NCBI RefSeq assembly: GCF_003952165.1
Contig: NZ_RXFT01000010.1
Span: 124,001 to 188,000, forward strand
Origin: Variovorax guangxiensis
Lineage (GTDB): Bacteria > Pseudomonadota > Gammaproteobacteria > Burkholderiales > Burkholderiaceae_C
Length of the DNA: 64,000 nt
Reading direction: 5' to 3'
Position numbers and translations under genes: made by a program. Each line of letters starts with the position of its first letter. Position 1 is the stretch's first letter. Below, one piece after another: positions 49,958 through 59,122 of the stretch. A model generated the notes under the pieces. It worked only from the letters and a program-made list of their open reading frames with translations, was not told the DNA's origin and made no database searches.

Positions 49958-50842
49958 ATGTCACCCGTTCCATCGTCCCGTTCTGCCGAAGCTGCCGCCC
50001 GCGCTGCGGCACAAGGCGTGGAAGCCGATCTGTCGATCGAGCTTCCCGGCCGCGAACCGGTCGGTGCCCGCGTGTACGGCCAGCGCGCCAAGGGCGATGT
50101 AGCGCCGCTGGTGCTGCATTTCCACGGCGGCACCTTCGTCTGCGGCGGCCTGGACAACGGCCGCAACGTGGCGCGGCTGCTGGCCGGGGCGGGCGCGGTG
50201 GTTGTTTCGCTGGCCTACCCGCTGGCGCCCCAGTCTCCGTTCCCGGAGCCCATCGAAGTGGGCTATGCGGCCCTCGAATGGCTCTACAAGCAGCGCACCA
50301 AGCTCGGCGGCAAGGGCTCCCAGGTCTATCTGGCCGGCGAGGAAGCCGGCGGCAACCTGGCGGCGGCCGTGGCGCTGATCGCCCGCGACCGGGCCCATCC
50401 GCCGCTCGCGGGCCAGATCCTGCTGTCGCCCATGCTCGACCCCTGCGCCGGCACCGCCTCGCTGCGCAACGCCACCAACGACGCGGCCGAATGCCGCTGG
50501 GCCAGCGGCTGGGAGAAGTACCTGAGCTGCCCCTCGAACGCCATGCACCCCTACGCGGTGCCCAGCGGTTCGCTGCGGCTGTCGGCACTGGCGCCCGCGC
50601 TGGTGCTGGTGGGCGCCGACGACGCGATGCACGACGAGGCAATGACCTTCGCAAACCGCCTGCGCGCGGCCGGCATCGAGGTCACGAGCAGCGTGCTGCC
50701 CAGCGCGGCCAACTGGCCCAAGGCGCTGTACGACACCGAGAACACGGGCTGCGTAGCCTGTGAAGCGGCGGTGCAACAGCACTTCCGTGAGTTCTTCAGC
50801 GCGACGACGCCGCCGCCCGCGACGGCCAACCACCCCAGCTAG
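49958..50842 (+). CDS. Alpha/beta-hydrolase fold protein (HSL type) lacking the nucleophile
   Basis: Protein of 294 aa of the hormone-sensitive-lipase group. The oxyanion motif HGGTF (His56) is kept. The nucleophile elbow, normally GDSAGG, reads GEEAGG, so Ser is replaced by Glu129. The acid is kept in GADDAMHDE, but the histidine region reads LPSAANWPKALY with no His. Two of three catalytic residues are gone, so esterase activity is unlikely; a binding or regulatory role is possible. It lies between the divergent LysR gene and the RND operon. DNA around the elbow is in frame and intact. Confidence 0.85.
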   Translation: MSPVPSSRSAEAAARAAAQGVEADLSIELPGREPVGARVYGQRAKGDVAPLVLHFHGGTFVCGGLDNGRNVARLLAGAGAVVVSLAYPLAPQSPFPEPIEVGYAALEWLYKQRTKLGGKGSQVYLAGEEAGGNLAAAVALIARDRAHPPLAGQILLSPMLDPCAGTASLRNATNDAAECRWASGWEKYLSCPSNAMHPYAVPSGSLRLSALAPALVLVGADDAMHDEAMTFANRLRAAGIEVTSSVLPSAANWPKALYDTENTGCVACEAAVQQHFREFFSATTPPPATANHPS

Positions 50843-50990
50843 TTCCCGCCGGTCACCGGCTGCCTGATCGACACGCTGCCAGCGCGGCCGCGTGCCGGGG
50901 CCCCTTTTTCCCTGAAATCCCGCCTCCTGGTGCCAAAAGCGCCGGGGTGGCTTGTTGCATCCCAAAAGTCATCGAGAAGGACTGAACATC

Positions 50991-52241
50991 ATGTCGAACA
51001 ATGAGAAAAAGCTGTCTTCCGCCGCCCGCAAGGGCCTCTGGCCTGCCGTGACCGGCCTCACCGCGCTGCTGGCCGTGGCCGCGGCGGTGGTGGGCATGTA
51101 CAGCTTCAAGGCCGAAGCCAACAACGCACCGGCGGCGCCGCAGGCCACGCCGGTGTCGGTCGCCACGGTGGCGGCGAGCGAGATCAACGCCTGGGACGAG
51201 TTCTCGGGCCGGCTCGAAGCCGTGCAGCGCGTCGACGTGCGCTCCCGCGTCGCGGGCGCCGTGCAGGCGGTGCACTTCCGCGAAGGCGCGCTGGTGAAGC
51301 AGGGCGACCTGCTGGTCACCATCGACCCCGCGCCGTATGCGGCCGAGGTCGAGCGTGCCGAGGCGCAGGTGGCTTCCGCGCAGGCCCGCCAGTCCTTCAG
51401 CCGCAGCGAGCAGGAGCGCGCCAAGCGCCTGTGGGACGACAAGGCCATCGCCCAGCGCGAGTACGACGAGCGTGTGAACGCCGGCCGCGAAGCCGAAGCC
51501 AACCTGCGCGCGGCCCAGGCCTCGCTGCAGTCGGCGCGCCTGAACCTGGGCTATACCCAGGTGCGTGCGCCGGTGTCGGGCCGCATCGGCCGCATCGAGG
51601 TGACGGTGGGCAACCTGGTGGCGGCCGGTCCGGGCGCTCCGGTGCTGACCACGCTGGTGTCGGTGAGCCCGATCTACGCGAGCTTCGATGCCGACGAACA
51701 GGTCATCACCCGTGCGCTGAAGGAGCTGCCCAGCGGCTCCAGCGCCCGCGGCCAGATCGAGAGCATTCCGGTGCAGATGGGTACCGCCGGCATGGACGGC
51801 ACGCCTTTCACCGGCAAGCTGCAGCTGATCGACAACCAGGTCGACGCCCGTAGCGGCACCGTGCGCGTGCGTGCCTCGTTCGACAACAAGGACGGCGCGC
51901 TCATTCCCGGCCAGTTCGCCCGCATCCGCATGGGCCAGGCCCGCAACGACACCGCGCTGCTGGTGAGCGAACGCGCCATCGGCACCGACCAGAACAAGAA
52001 GTTCGTGATGGTCGTGGGTGACGACAGCAAGGCCGTCTACCGCGAAGTGACGCTCGGGGCCTCCATCAACGGCCTGCGTGTCGTGAGCAAGGGCCTGAAG
52101 GCGGGCGACCGCGTGATCGTCAACGGCCTGCAGCACATCCGCCCGGGTGCGGTGGTGGCGCCGCAGCAGGTGACGATGGACGCGAAGGCGGACCCCAAGC
52201 AACAACAACCGGAACGCGTGGCAGAGGCCGCCAAATCTTGA
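50991..52241 (+). CDS. RND efflux periplasmic adaptor (MexE/OqxA-like membrane fusion protein)
   Basis: Periplasmic adaptor of 416 aa, anchored by an N-terminal helix (residues about 15-37); there is no lipobox. The HlyD-type layout is clear: biotinyl-lipoyl half (VDVRSRVAGAVQAVHFREGALVKQGDLLVTID), hairpin helices, second half (LNLGYTQVRAPVSGRIGRIEVTVGNLV) and beta-barrel. The Met at 50991 follows GAGAAGG. First gene of a three-gene efflux unit; expected to bridge pump and channel. Confidence 0.93.
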   Translation: MSNNEKKLSSAARKGLWPAVTGLTALLAVAAAVVGMYSFKAEANNAPAAPQATPVSVATVAASEINAWDEFSGRLEAVQRVDVRSRVAGAVQAVHFREGALVKQGDLLVTIDPAPYAAEVERAEAQVASAQARQSFSRSEQERAKRLWDDKAIAQREYDERVNAGREAEANLRAAQASLQSARLNLGYTQVRAPVSGRIGRIEVTVGNLVAAGPGAPVLTTLVSVSPIYASFDADEQVITRALKELPSGSSARGQIESIPVQMGTAGMDGTPFTGKLQLIDNQVDARSGTVRVRASFDNKDGALIPGQFARIRMGQARNDTALLVSERAIGTDQNKKFVMVVGDDSKAVYREVTLGASINGLRVVSKGLKAGDRVIVNGLQHIRPGAVVAPQQVTMDAKADPKQQQPERVAEAAKS

Positions 52242-52245
52242 ACCA

Positions 52246-52330
52246 CCCCCAGGCTTGCTCACTTCGTGTAGCCGCCACCCCCCTCACGGGGGCAACACCA
52301 GCGGCCCGGCAAAGCCGGTTCCGCGGTGTT
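52246..52330 (+). repeat. Intergenic repeat copy A with nested hairpin inside the RND operon
   Basis: CCCCCAGGCT, CACTTCGTGT and a C-run paired with GGGGGC (52246-52293) repeat, in the same order, the element on the minus strand at 4842-4893. It is followed by a nested hairpin: AACACC 52294-52299 with GGTGTT 52325-52330, GCGG with CCGC, CCGGC with GCCGG around an AAA loop. It fills most of the 166-nt gap between adaptor and pump genes. It could adjust the relative expression of the two genes. Confidence 0.55.
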
Positions 52331-52407
52331 CCTGAAATGGGAGCCACTTGGATGCTGCGTGCTTGCACGCGGCGTGGACCGCGCACGACGCGGTGGAGTA
52401 AACGAAC

Positions 52408-55400
52408 ATGAATCTCTCAAAATTCTTCATCGACCGGCCGATCTTTGCCGGCGTGCTGTCGCTGTTGATGCTGATAGCGGGCCTGATCGCGTTGCGCGGT
52501 CTGCCGATCTCGGAGTACCCGGAAGTCGCGCCGCCCTCGGTGGTGGTGCGTGCCCAGTACCCCGGGGCCAACCCGAAGGTGATCGCTGAAACAGTGGCCA
52601 CCCCGCTCGAAGAGCAGATCAACGGCGTCGAAGGCATGCTCTACATGGGCAGCCAGGCGACCACCGACGGCGTGCTGACGCTCACCGTCACCTTCCGCCT
52701 CGGCACCGATCCCGACAAGGCACAGCAGCTGGTGCAGAACCGCGTCTCGCAAGCCGAGCCGCGTCTGCCCGAGGAAGTGCGCCGTCTCGGCATCACGACC
52801 GTCAAGAGCGCGCCTGACCTGACGATGGTGGTCCACCTCGTCTCGCCGAACAACCGCTACGACATCAACTACCTGCGCAACTACGCGGTGCTGAACGTGA
52901 AGGACCCGCTGGCGCGCATCGAAGGCGTGGGCCAGGTCCAGATCTTCGGCGGCGGCGACTACTCCATGCGCGTATGGCTCGACCCGCAGAAGGTCGCGCA
53001 GCGCGGCCTGTCGGCTTCCGACGTGGTGGCCGCCATCCGCGGCCAGAACGTGCAGGCCGCGGCCGGCGTGGTCGGCGCTTCGCCGGGCCTGTCGGGCGTG
53101 GACATGCAGCTGTCGATCAACGCGCAGGGCCGCCTGCAGAGCGAGGAAGAGTTCGGCGACATCATCGTCAAGAGCGGCACCGACGGCGCCGTCACGCGTC
53201 TTCGCGACATCGGCCGCCTCGAGATGGGCGCCGCCGACTACTCGCTGCGCTCGCTGCTGAACAACGACCCGGCCGTCGGCATGGGCGTGTTCCAGGCGCC
53301 GGGCTCCAACGCGCTCGACATCTCTGCCAACGTCCGCAAGACGATGGAAGAGCTCAACAAGAACATGCCCGAGGGCCTGGAATACCGCATCGCCTACGAC
53401 CCGACGCAGTTCGTGCGCGCGTCCATCGAGTCGGTGATCCACACGCTGCTCGAAGCCATCATGCTGGTGGTGCTGGTCGTGATCCTGTTCCTGCAGACCT
53501 GGCGCGCCTCCATCATCCCGCTGCTGGCCGTGCCGGTGTCGGTGATCGGTACCTTCGCGGTGCTGCACATCCTCGGTTTCTCGATCAACGCGCTGAGCCT
53601 GTTCGGGCTGGTGCTGGCCATCGGTATCGTGGTGGACGACGCCATCGTCGTGGTGGAGAACGTCGAGCGGAACATCGAAGCCGGCCTGACGCCGCGTGAG
53701 GCCACGTACCGCGCCATGCGGGAAGTGTCGGGCCCGATCATCGCGATCGCGCTGGTGCTGGTGGCCGTGTTCGTGCCGCTGGCCTTCATCAGCGGGCTCA
53801 CGGGCCAGTTCTACCGCCAGTTCGCGGTGACCATCGCGATCTCGACGGTGATCTCGGCCATCAACTCGCTGACGCTGTCGCCCGCGCTCGCCGCCTTGCT
53901 GCTGCGCGGCCACGACGAGCCCAAGGACGCGCTGACGCGCGGCATGGACCGCGTCTTCGGCTGGCTGTTCCGCGGCTTCAACCGCTTCTTCCATCGCGGC
54001 TCCGAGGCCTACAGCGGCGGCGTCAAGCGCGTGATTTCGCGCAAGGCGCTGATGCTGGGGATCTACGTCGCGCTCATCGCGGTGACCTTCGGCCTGTTCA
54101 AGGCGGTGCCCGGCGGCTTCGTGCCGGCGCAGGACAAGCAGTACCTGATCGGTTTTGCGCAACTGCCCGACGGCGCGACGCTGGACCGCACCGACGAGGT
54201 GATCCAGCGCATGGGCGAGATCATGAAGAAGAACCCGAACGTGGAAGACGCCATCGCCTTCCCGGGCCTGTCGATCAACGGCTTCACCAACAGCTCCAAC
54301 TCGGGCATCGTGTTCGCCACGCTCAAGCCCTTCGACCAGCGCAAGCGCCCCGACCAGAGCGGCGGCGCGGTGGCGGGCCAGCTCAACGGCGCGTTCTCGA
54401 GCATCCAGGACGCTTTCATCGTGATGTTCCCGCCGCCGCCGGTGGCGGGCCTGGGCACCACGGGCGGCTTCAAGCTGCAGCTGGAAGACCGCGGCTCGGT
54501 GGGCTACGACCAGATGGACGCGGCGGTGAAGGCCTTCATGGCCAAGGCACAGCAGGCGCCCGAGCTGGCCGGCATGTTCACCAGCTGGCAGGTCAACGTG
54601 CCGCAGCTGTATGCCGACATCGACCGCACCAAGGCCCGCCAGCTCGGCGTGCCGGTGACGGACATCTTCGACACCATGCAGATCTACCTCGGCAGCCTGT
54701 ATGCGAACGACTTCAACAAGTTCGGCCGCACGTACTCCGTGCGCGTCCAGGCCGATGCGCCTTACCGCGCCCGTGCCGAGGACGTCGGCCTGCTGAAGGT
54801 GCGCTCGACCTCGGGCGAGATGGTGCCGCTGTCGGCCCTGATGAAGGTGAACTCGACCTTCGGGCCTGAGCGCGCCATGCGCTACAACGGCTACCTTGCC
54901 GCCGACATCAACGGCGGCCCGGCGCCGGGTTACTCCTCGGGCCAGGCGCAGGACGCGATCGTGAAGATCGCCGCCGAGACGCTGCCCAAGGGCGTGAGCT
55001 TCGAGTGGACCGAGCTGACCTACCAGGAGATCCTGGCCGGCAACTCCGCCTTCCTGGTGTTCCCGCTGGCGATCCTGCTGGTGTTCCTGGTGCTGGCCGC
55101 GCAGTACGAGAGCCTGACGCTGCCGATCGCGATCATCCTGATCGTGCCGATGGGCATCCTGGCCGCGATGACCGGCGTGTGGATCTCGGGGGGCGACAAC
55201 AACGTCTTCACGCAGATCGGGCTCATAGTGCTTGTGGGGCTGAGTGCGAAGAACGCGATCCTGATCGTGGAGTTCGCACGGGAGCTCGAATTCGCAGGCC
55301 GCACGCCCGTGCAGGCGGCCATCGAAGCCAGCCGGCTGCGCCTGCGCCCGATTCTCATGACCTCGCTGGCCTTCGTGATGGGCGTGCTGCCCCTCGTGCT

Positions 55401-55686
55401 GTCGACCGGCGCGGGCTCGGAGATGCGCAAGGCGATGGGCGTGGCGGTGTTCGCCGGGATGATCGGCGTGACGGCCTTCGGCCTGTTCCTGACGCCGGTG
55501 TTCTACGTGCTGATGCGCCGCCTCGCGGGCAACCGGCCGCTGAAGCTGCATGGCGAAGTGCCGCATGGCGAGGACTTCGTGTCGGCCGGCCATCCCGCGG
55601 CGCCTGCATCGCACGGCGGCTCGGGCGGCGGCGGTCTGAACCCGATGCCTGCGTCGCCGCGCCCCTCGCACGGCTCGCATGACTGA
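52408..55686 (+). CDS. RND efflux pump, HAE1 family (MexF/OqxB-like)
   Basis: Inner-membrane drug/proton antiporter of 1092 aa with the 12-helix RND layout. N-terminus MNLSKFFIDRPIFAGVLSLL; periplasmic porter parts with YPGANPKVIAETVATPLEEQINGVEGM; the proton-relay Asp410-Asp411 in GIVVDDAIVVVENVER. It ends with an unusual Gly/His/Pro/Ser-rich tail of about 45 residues (SHGGSGGGG). The sequence style is nearest MexF/OqxB; substrates are unknown. Its stop overlaps the reading of the outer-membrane gene. Confidence 0.95.
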   Translation: MNLSKFFIDRPIFAGVLSLLMLIAGLIALRGLPISEYPEVAPPSVVVRAQYPGANPKVIAETVATPLEEQINGVEGMLYMGSQATTDGVLTLTVTFRLGTDPDKAQQLVQNRVSQAEPRLPEEVRRLGITTVKSAPDLTMVVHLVSPNNRYDINYLRNYAVLNVKDPLARIEGVGQVQIFGGGDYSMRVWLDPQKVAQRGLSASDVVAAIRGQNVQAAAGVVGASPGLSGVDMQLSINAQGRLQSEEEFGDIIVKSGTDGAVTRLRDIGRLEMGAADYSLRSLLNNDPAVGMGVFQAPGSNALDISANVRKTMEELNKNMPEGLEYRIAYDPTQFVRASIESVIHTLLEAIMLVVLVVILFLQTWRASIIPLLAVPVSVIGTFAVLHILGFSINALSLFGLVLAIGIVVDDAIVVVENVERNIEAGLTPREATYRAMREVSGPIIAIALVLVAVFVPLAFISGLTGQFYRQFAVTIAISTVISAINSLTLSPALAALLLRGHDEPKDALTRGMDRVFGWLFRGFNRFFHRGSEAYSGGVKRVISRKALMLGIYVALIAVTFGLFKAVPGGFVPAQDKQYLIGFAQLPDGATLDRTDEVIQRMGEIMKKNPNVEDAIAFPGLSINGFTNSSNSGIVFATLKPFDQRKRPDQSGGAVAGQLNGAFSSIQDAFIVMFPPPPVAGLGTTGGFKLQLEDRGSVGYDQMDAAVKAFMAKAQQAPELAGMFTSWQVNVPQLYADIDRTKARQLGVPVTDIFDTMQIYLGSLYANDFNKFGRTYSVRVQADAPYRARAEDVGLLKVRSTSGEMVPLSALMKVNSTFGPERAMRYNGYLAADINGGPAPGYSSGQAQDAIVKIAAETLPKGVSFEWTELTYQEILAGNSAFLVFPLAILLVFLVLAAQYESLTLPIAIILIVPMGILAAMTGVWISGGDNNVFTQIGLIVLVGLSAKNAILIVEFARELEFAGRTPVQAAIEASRLRLRPILMTSLAFVMGVLPLVLSTGAGSEMRKAMGVAVFAGMIGVTAFGLFLTPVFYVLMRRLAGNRPLKLHGEVPHGEDFVSAGHPAAPASHGGSGGGGLNPMPASPRPSHGSHD

Positions 55687-55711
55687 TCGATCGAGACGAA
55701 GAAAGCTGATC

Positions 55712-57217
55712 ATGAAATTCTCAGTACAACCCTTGGTGAAGCCCCTGCGGACTGCCTTGCTGCCGCTGATGGCCGCCCTGGTGCTGGCCGGCTGTGCCAC
55801 CGTGCCCTCGGGCCTGCCCGAGATCCAGACCACCGCCCAGTTCAAGGAGCAGGGCAAGGAGCAGCAGCAACAAGGCGCCACGCCGCCCGCCGGCTTCACG
55901 CGCGCAGTGCCCGCCGAGGCACAGCCGCGTGGCGCCTGGTGGCTGGCGTTCAACGACCCGGTGCTCAATTCGCTGGTCGAGAAGGCCGACGTGAACAACG
56001 GCAACATCCAGGCCGCCGCCGCGCGGCTGGCCGAGGCCCGTGCGCTGGCGCGCAGCGCCAATGCCGACCGCCTGCCGCAGATCGGCCTGAGCGCCGGCGC
56101 CAACCGCGGCGCGGGCCTGGACAAGGCCACCGCCAGCACGCGCCCGGCCACGATGACCAACATCGGCGCCACCTTCTCGTACGAGGTCGACCTGTTCGGC
56201 CGCCTCTCGGGCGCGAGCAACGCGGCCAAGCTGGATGCAGCCGGCCGCGAGGCGCTGCTGCAGAGCACGCGCCTGGCGGTGCAGGCCGAGGTGGCGCAGA
56301 CCTATCTGCAGCTTCGCGCACTCGATGCGGAGCGCGCGCTGGTGCGCGAGCAGGTCGAGGCCTACCGCGACACGCTGCGCCTGTCGCAGCGCCGCGAGCA
56401 GGCCGGCGACATTGCCGAGCTCGACGTGGCGCGGGTGCAGACCGAGGTGTCGTCCACCGAGTCGGACGCGCTCGCGCTCGACCGCCAGCGCGCCCAGGTG
56501 GAACATGCGCTCGCGGTGCTGGTGGGCGATTCGGCCTCCAGCTTCGGCCTGAGCGGCGCCGACTGGTCGACCACGCTGCCGAGCATTCCGCCGGGCGTGC
56601 CGGCCACGGTGCTCACGCGCCGTCCCGACGTGTCGGCCGCGCAGAGCGCCGTGCTCGCGGCGCAGGCCCGCGTCGGCGTGGCGCAGGCCGCGTGGTTCCC
56701 CGACATCTCGCTGACCGGCGCCGCCGGCTATGCCTCGCCCGAGATCGGCGACCTCTTCAAGTGGTCGGCCCGCTCGTGGGGCGTGGGTGCGCTGCTGTCG
56801 CTGCCGATCTTCGACGGCGGCCGCCGCGAGGCCGGCGTGCAGGGCGCCAACGCCCAGCTCGACGGCGCACTAGCCAGCTACCGCACGCAGGTGCTGGTGG
56901 CCTTCCAGGAGGTGGAAGACCAGCTGGCCGCCATCCGCACGCTGCAGGAGCAGTCGGTGGTGCAGGCGCAGGCCGTCACCTCGGCGGCCCGTGCGACGAG
57001 CCTGTCGGACACGCGCTACCGCAACGGCTACATCAGCCAGCTCGATCTGCTGGACGCCCGCCGCAGCGAGTTGCGCAACCGCCGCCAGGCGCTGCAGGTG
57101 AAGTCGGCCCAGTACCAGGCGGCCGTGGGTCTGATCCGCGCCATCGGCGGAGGCTGGGACGTGCCGGCGCCCGTGGCTGCGGCCGGCACCGCGCAGACCA
57201 CGGTGGCCGCGCGCTGA
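55712..57217 (+). CDS. RND outer-membrane channel lipoprotein (NodT/OprN/OprM type)
   Basis: TolC-type outer-membrane channel of 501 aa. A signal peptide with lipobox LAGC (Cys28) is present. Two OEP repeats follow (about residues 85-270 and 300-490), with WWLAFNDPVLNSLVEKADVNN and RRPDVSAAQSAVLAAQARVGVAQAAWFPDISL. The Met at 55712 gives the lipoprotein signal; an upstream Met at 55679 would add 11 basic residues. It starts 26 nt after the pump stop. The three genes make a complete tripartite system. Confidence 0.94.
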   Translation: MKFSVQPLVKPLRTALLPLMAALVLAGCATVPSGLPEIQTTAQFKEQGKEQQQQGATPPAGFTRAVPAEAQPRGAWWLAFNDPVLNSLVEKADVNNGNIQAAAARLAEARALARSANADRLPQIGLSAGANRGAGLDKATASTRPATMTNIGATFSYEVDLFGRLSGASNAAKLDAAGREALLQSTRLAVQAEVAQTYLQLRALDAERALVREQVEAYRDTLRLSQRREQAGDIAELDVARVQTEVSSTESDALALDRQRAQVEHALAVLVGDSASSFGLSGADWSTTLPSIPPGVPATVLTRRPDVSAAQSAVLAAQARVGVAQAAWFPDISLTGAAGYASPEIGDLFKWSARSWGVGALLSLPIFDGGRREAGVQGANAQLDGALASYRTQVLVAFQEVEDQLAAIRTLQEQSVVQAQAVTSAARATSLSDTRYRNGYISQLDLLDARRSELRNRRQALQVKSAQYQAAVGLIRAIGGGWDVPAPVAAAGTAQTTVAAR

Positions 57218-57278
57218 ATCGCTCGGGAAAGAAATTGACAGCCTGAACGCCGCAAGGCGGTCTTGCGCCGTCGGGGGC

Positions 57279-57509
57279 TCAGCCGGTTTCGCCGGCGGGG
57301 CTTTCGGCGGCGCTTATTTTTTGCAGCTCCAGCACGCCCATGGCCAGGGCGTTCGAATAGCTGGCCTGCGGCCGGACGGCCCTGCGGCAGACCCGGTAGT
57401 CCAGGGTTTCGGAGGCTTCGTCGGCGTGGTGGGCCTCGAGCAGGGTCCAGAAGAACTGGCCCGGCTCGGGTTCCTCGACGGTCAGCGCCAAATCGTTCAA
57501 GGCTGGCAT
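57279..57509 (-). CDS. Small hypothetical protein upstream of cobQ
   Basis: Protein of 76 aa with no recognised family: MPALNDLALTVEEPEPGQFF, then WTLLEAHHADEASETLDYR, ending in an Ala/Ser/Glu tail. AGGGAA precedes Met 57509, and residue choice looks coding. No membrane segment is visible. It is convergent with the RND channel gene and divergent from cobQ. The 152 nt between its start and cobQ contain no clear promoter. Confidence 0.55.
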   Translation of the reverse strand: MPALNDLALTVEEPEPGQFFWTLLEAHHADEASETLDYRVCRRAVRPQASYSNALAMGVLELQKISAAESPAGETG

Positions 57510-57661
57510 GGTTCCCTGGGGTGTGTTGTTGTGACAGTGTGCGACGCCAGGGGGTACGCGGGAAAGCGCCACCTGGATTCGCCGCCCGCATTTGCTGCGT
57601 CCAGATGTGAAAGATGTCGCACTCCGGCGGAGCGGCCGCGGCGCTCAACGACAATCCGCCG

Positions 57662-59122
57662 ATGAGTTCAAAGGCGAATAGCGGGCCGGCGCGCTGCGTC
57701 ATGGTCCTGGGCACCACCAGCGGCGCCGGCAAGAGCTGGCTGGCCACCGCGCTGTGCCGCTGGTATGCCCGCCGGGGCCTGAAGGTGGCGCCCTTCAAGG
57801 CGCAGAACATGAGCAACAACGCCCGCGTGGTCGATGGCGGCGAGATCGGCAGCGCCCAGTATTTCCAGGCCCTGGCCGCGAATGCGGTGCCCGACGTTCG
57901 CATGAACCCGCTGCTGCTCAAGCCCGAGCGCGACACCCACAGCCAGGTGGTGCTGATGGGGCAGGTGAGCGAGGCGCTCTCGGCCTTGCCCTGGCGCGGG
58001 CGCAGCGAGCGCGTCTGGCCGCAGATCGCGCAGGCGCTCGACGAGCTGCGCGCCGGGAACGACGTGGTCGTGATCGAAGGCGCCGGTTCGCCGGCCGAGA
58101 TCAACCTGATGGCCAGCGACATCGTCAACATGCGCATCGCCCGCCACGCCCAGGCGCGCTGCCTGCTGGCGACCGACATCGACCGCGGCGGCGCCTTCGC
58201 CCACCTCTACGGCACCTGGGCGCTGCTGCCCGAGGCCGACCGGGCGCTGCTGCGCGGCTTCGTGCTCAACAAGTTCCGGGGGGATGCCTCGCTGCTCGCG
58301 CCGGCGCCCCAGCAGTTGCAGGAGCTGACCGGCGTGCCCACGGTGGCGACGCTGCCGATGTGGTGGCAGCACGGCCTGCCCGAGGAAGACGGCGTGTTCG
58401 ACGACCGCAGCCGCTCCAGCGGCACCGTCACGCGCACGGTGGCGGTCGTCGCCTATCCGCGCATCAGCAACCTCGATGAATTCCAGGCGCTGAAGAACTT
58501 GCCCGGCGTGCGGCTGGTCTGGGCGCGCACGCCGGCCGACGTGGCCGCCGCCGACTGGATCGTGCTGCCCGGCTCCAAGAACACCAGCGGCGACCTGGCC
58601 TGGCTGCGCGCGCAGGGGCTGGACCGTGCCGTGGCCGCGCATGCCGAACGCGGCGGCGCAGTGCTGGGCATCTGCGGCGGCCTGCAGATGCTGGGCGAGG
58701 CGCTGGTCGATCCGCATGGCATCGACGGCAATGCGCCGGGGCTCGGCCTGCTGCCGCTGGTGACGGTGTTCGAGCGCGAGAAGACGGTGCGGCATCGCAC
58801 GGCCGGCTTCGGCGAGCTGACCGGCGCCTGGAGCGCGCTGTCGGGCGTGCCGGTTGGCGGCTACGAGATCCATCACGGCCAGACCGCCGAGCACCCGCAA
58901 CTCGCGCACGACGGCAGGGCTGTGATGCCCGAGGGGCTGGCCTGGCAGAACGCGCGGGGCAACGTGCTCGGCATCTATCTTCACGGCCTGTTCGAGGACC
59001 CGGGCGCGCTGCACGCGCTCTTCGGCGCCTCGGCGCCCACGCTGGAATCCACCTTCGACGGCCTGGCCGATTTCATCGACACCCACTTCGACGCCGGCGT
59101 GCTCGCCGGACTGATTGCATGA
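57662..59122 (+). CDS. cobQ: Cobyric acid synthase CobQ
   Basis: Glutamine-dependent amidation of side chains b, d, e and g of adenosylcobyrinic a,c-diamide; 486 aa. The N-terminal synthetase part has VLGTTSGAGKSWLATALCRWYARRG and APFKAQNMSNNARVV. The C-terminal glutaminase part has GICGGLQMLGE with the Cys and YEIHHGQT with the His. The Met at 57662 gives the family start; a Met at 57614 is upstream noise. It opens the second cob block and overlaps cobT by ATGA. Confidence 0.95.
   Translation: MSSKANSGPARCVMVLGTTSGAGKSWLATALCRWYARRGLKVAPFKAQNMSNNARVVDGGEIGSAQYFQALAANAVPDVRMNPLLLKPERDTHSQVVLMGQVSEALSALPWRGRSERVWPQIAQALDELRAGNDVVVIEGAGSPAEINLMASDIVNMRIARHAQARCLLATDIDRGGAFAHLYGTWALLPEADRALLRGFVLNKFRGDASLLAPAPQQLQELTGVPTVATLPMWWQHGLPEEDGVFDDRSRSSGTVTRTVAVVAYPRISNLDEFQALKNLPGVRLVWARTPADVAAADWIVLPGSKNTSGDLAWLRAQGLDRAVAAHAERGGAVLGICGGLQMLGEALVDPHGIDGNAPGLGLLPLVTVFEREKTVRHRTAGFGELTGAWSALSGVPVGGYEIHHGQTAEHPQLAHDGRAVMPEGLAWQNARGNVLGIYLHGLFEDPGALHALFGASAPTLESTFDGLADFIDTHFDAGVLAGLIA

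Noticed and set aside
52417..56268. Open frame of 1283 codons on the minus strand opposite the RND pump genes
   Set aside because: Antisense shadow of two clear efflux genes; low-complexity translation with no motif.
57251..57267. Hairpin CGCAAG-GCGGT-CTTGCG as terminator between RND channel gene and small hypothetical gene
   Set aside because: Only six base pairs and no T-run on either strand; may be chance in GC-rich DNA.
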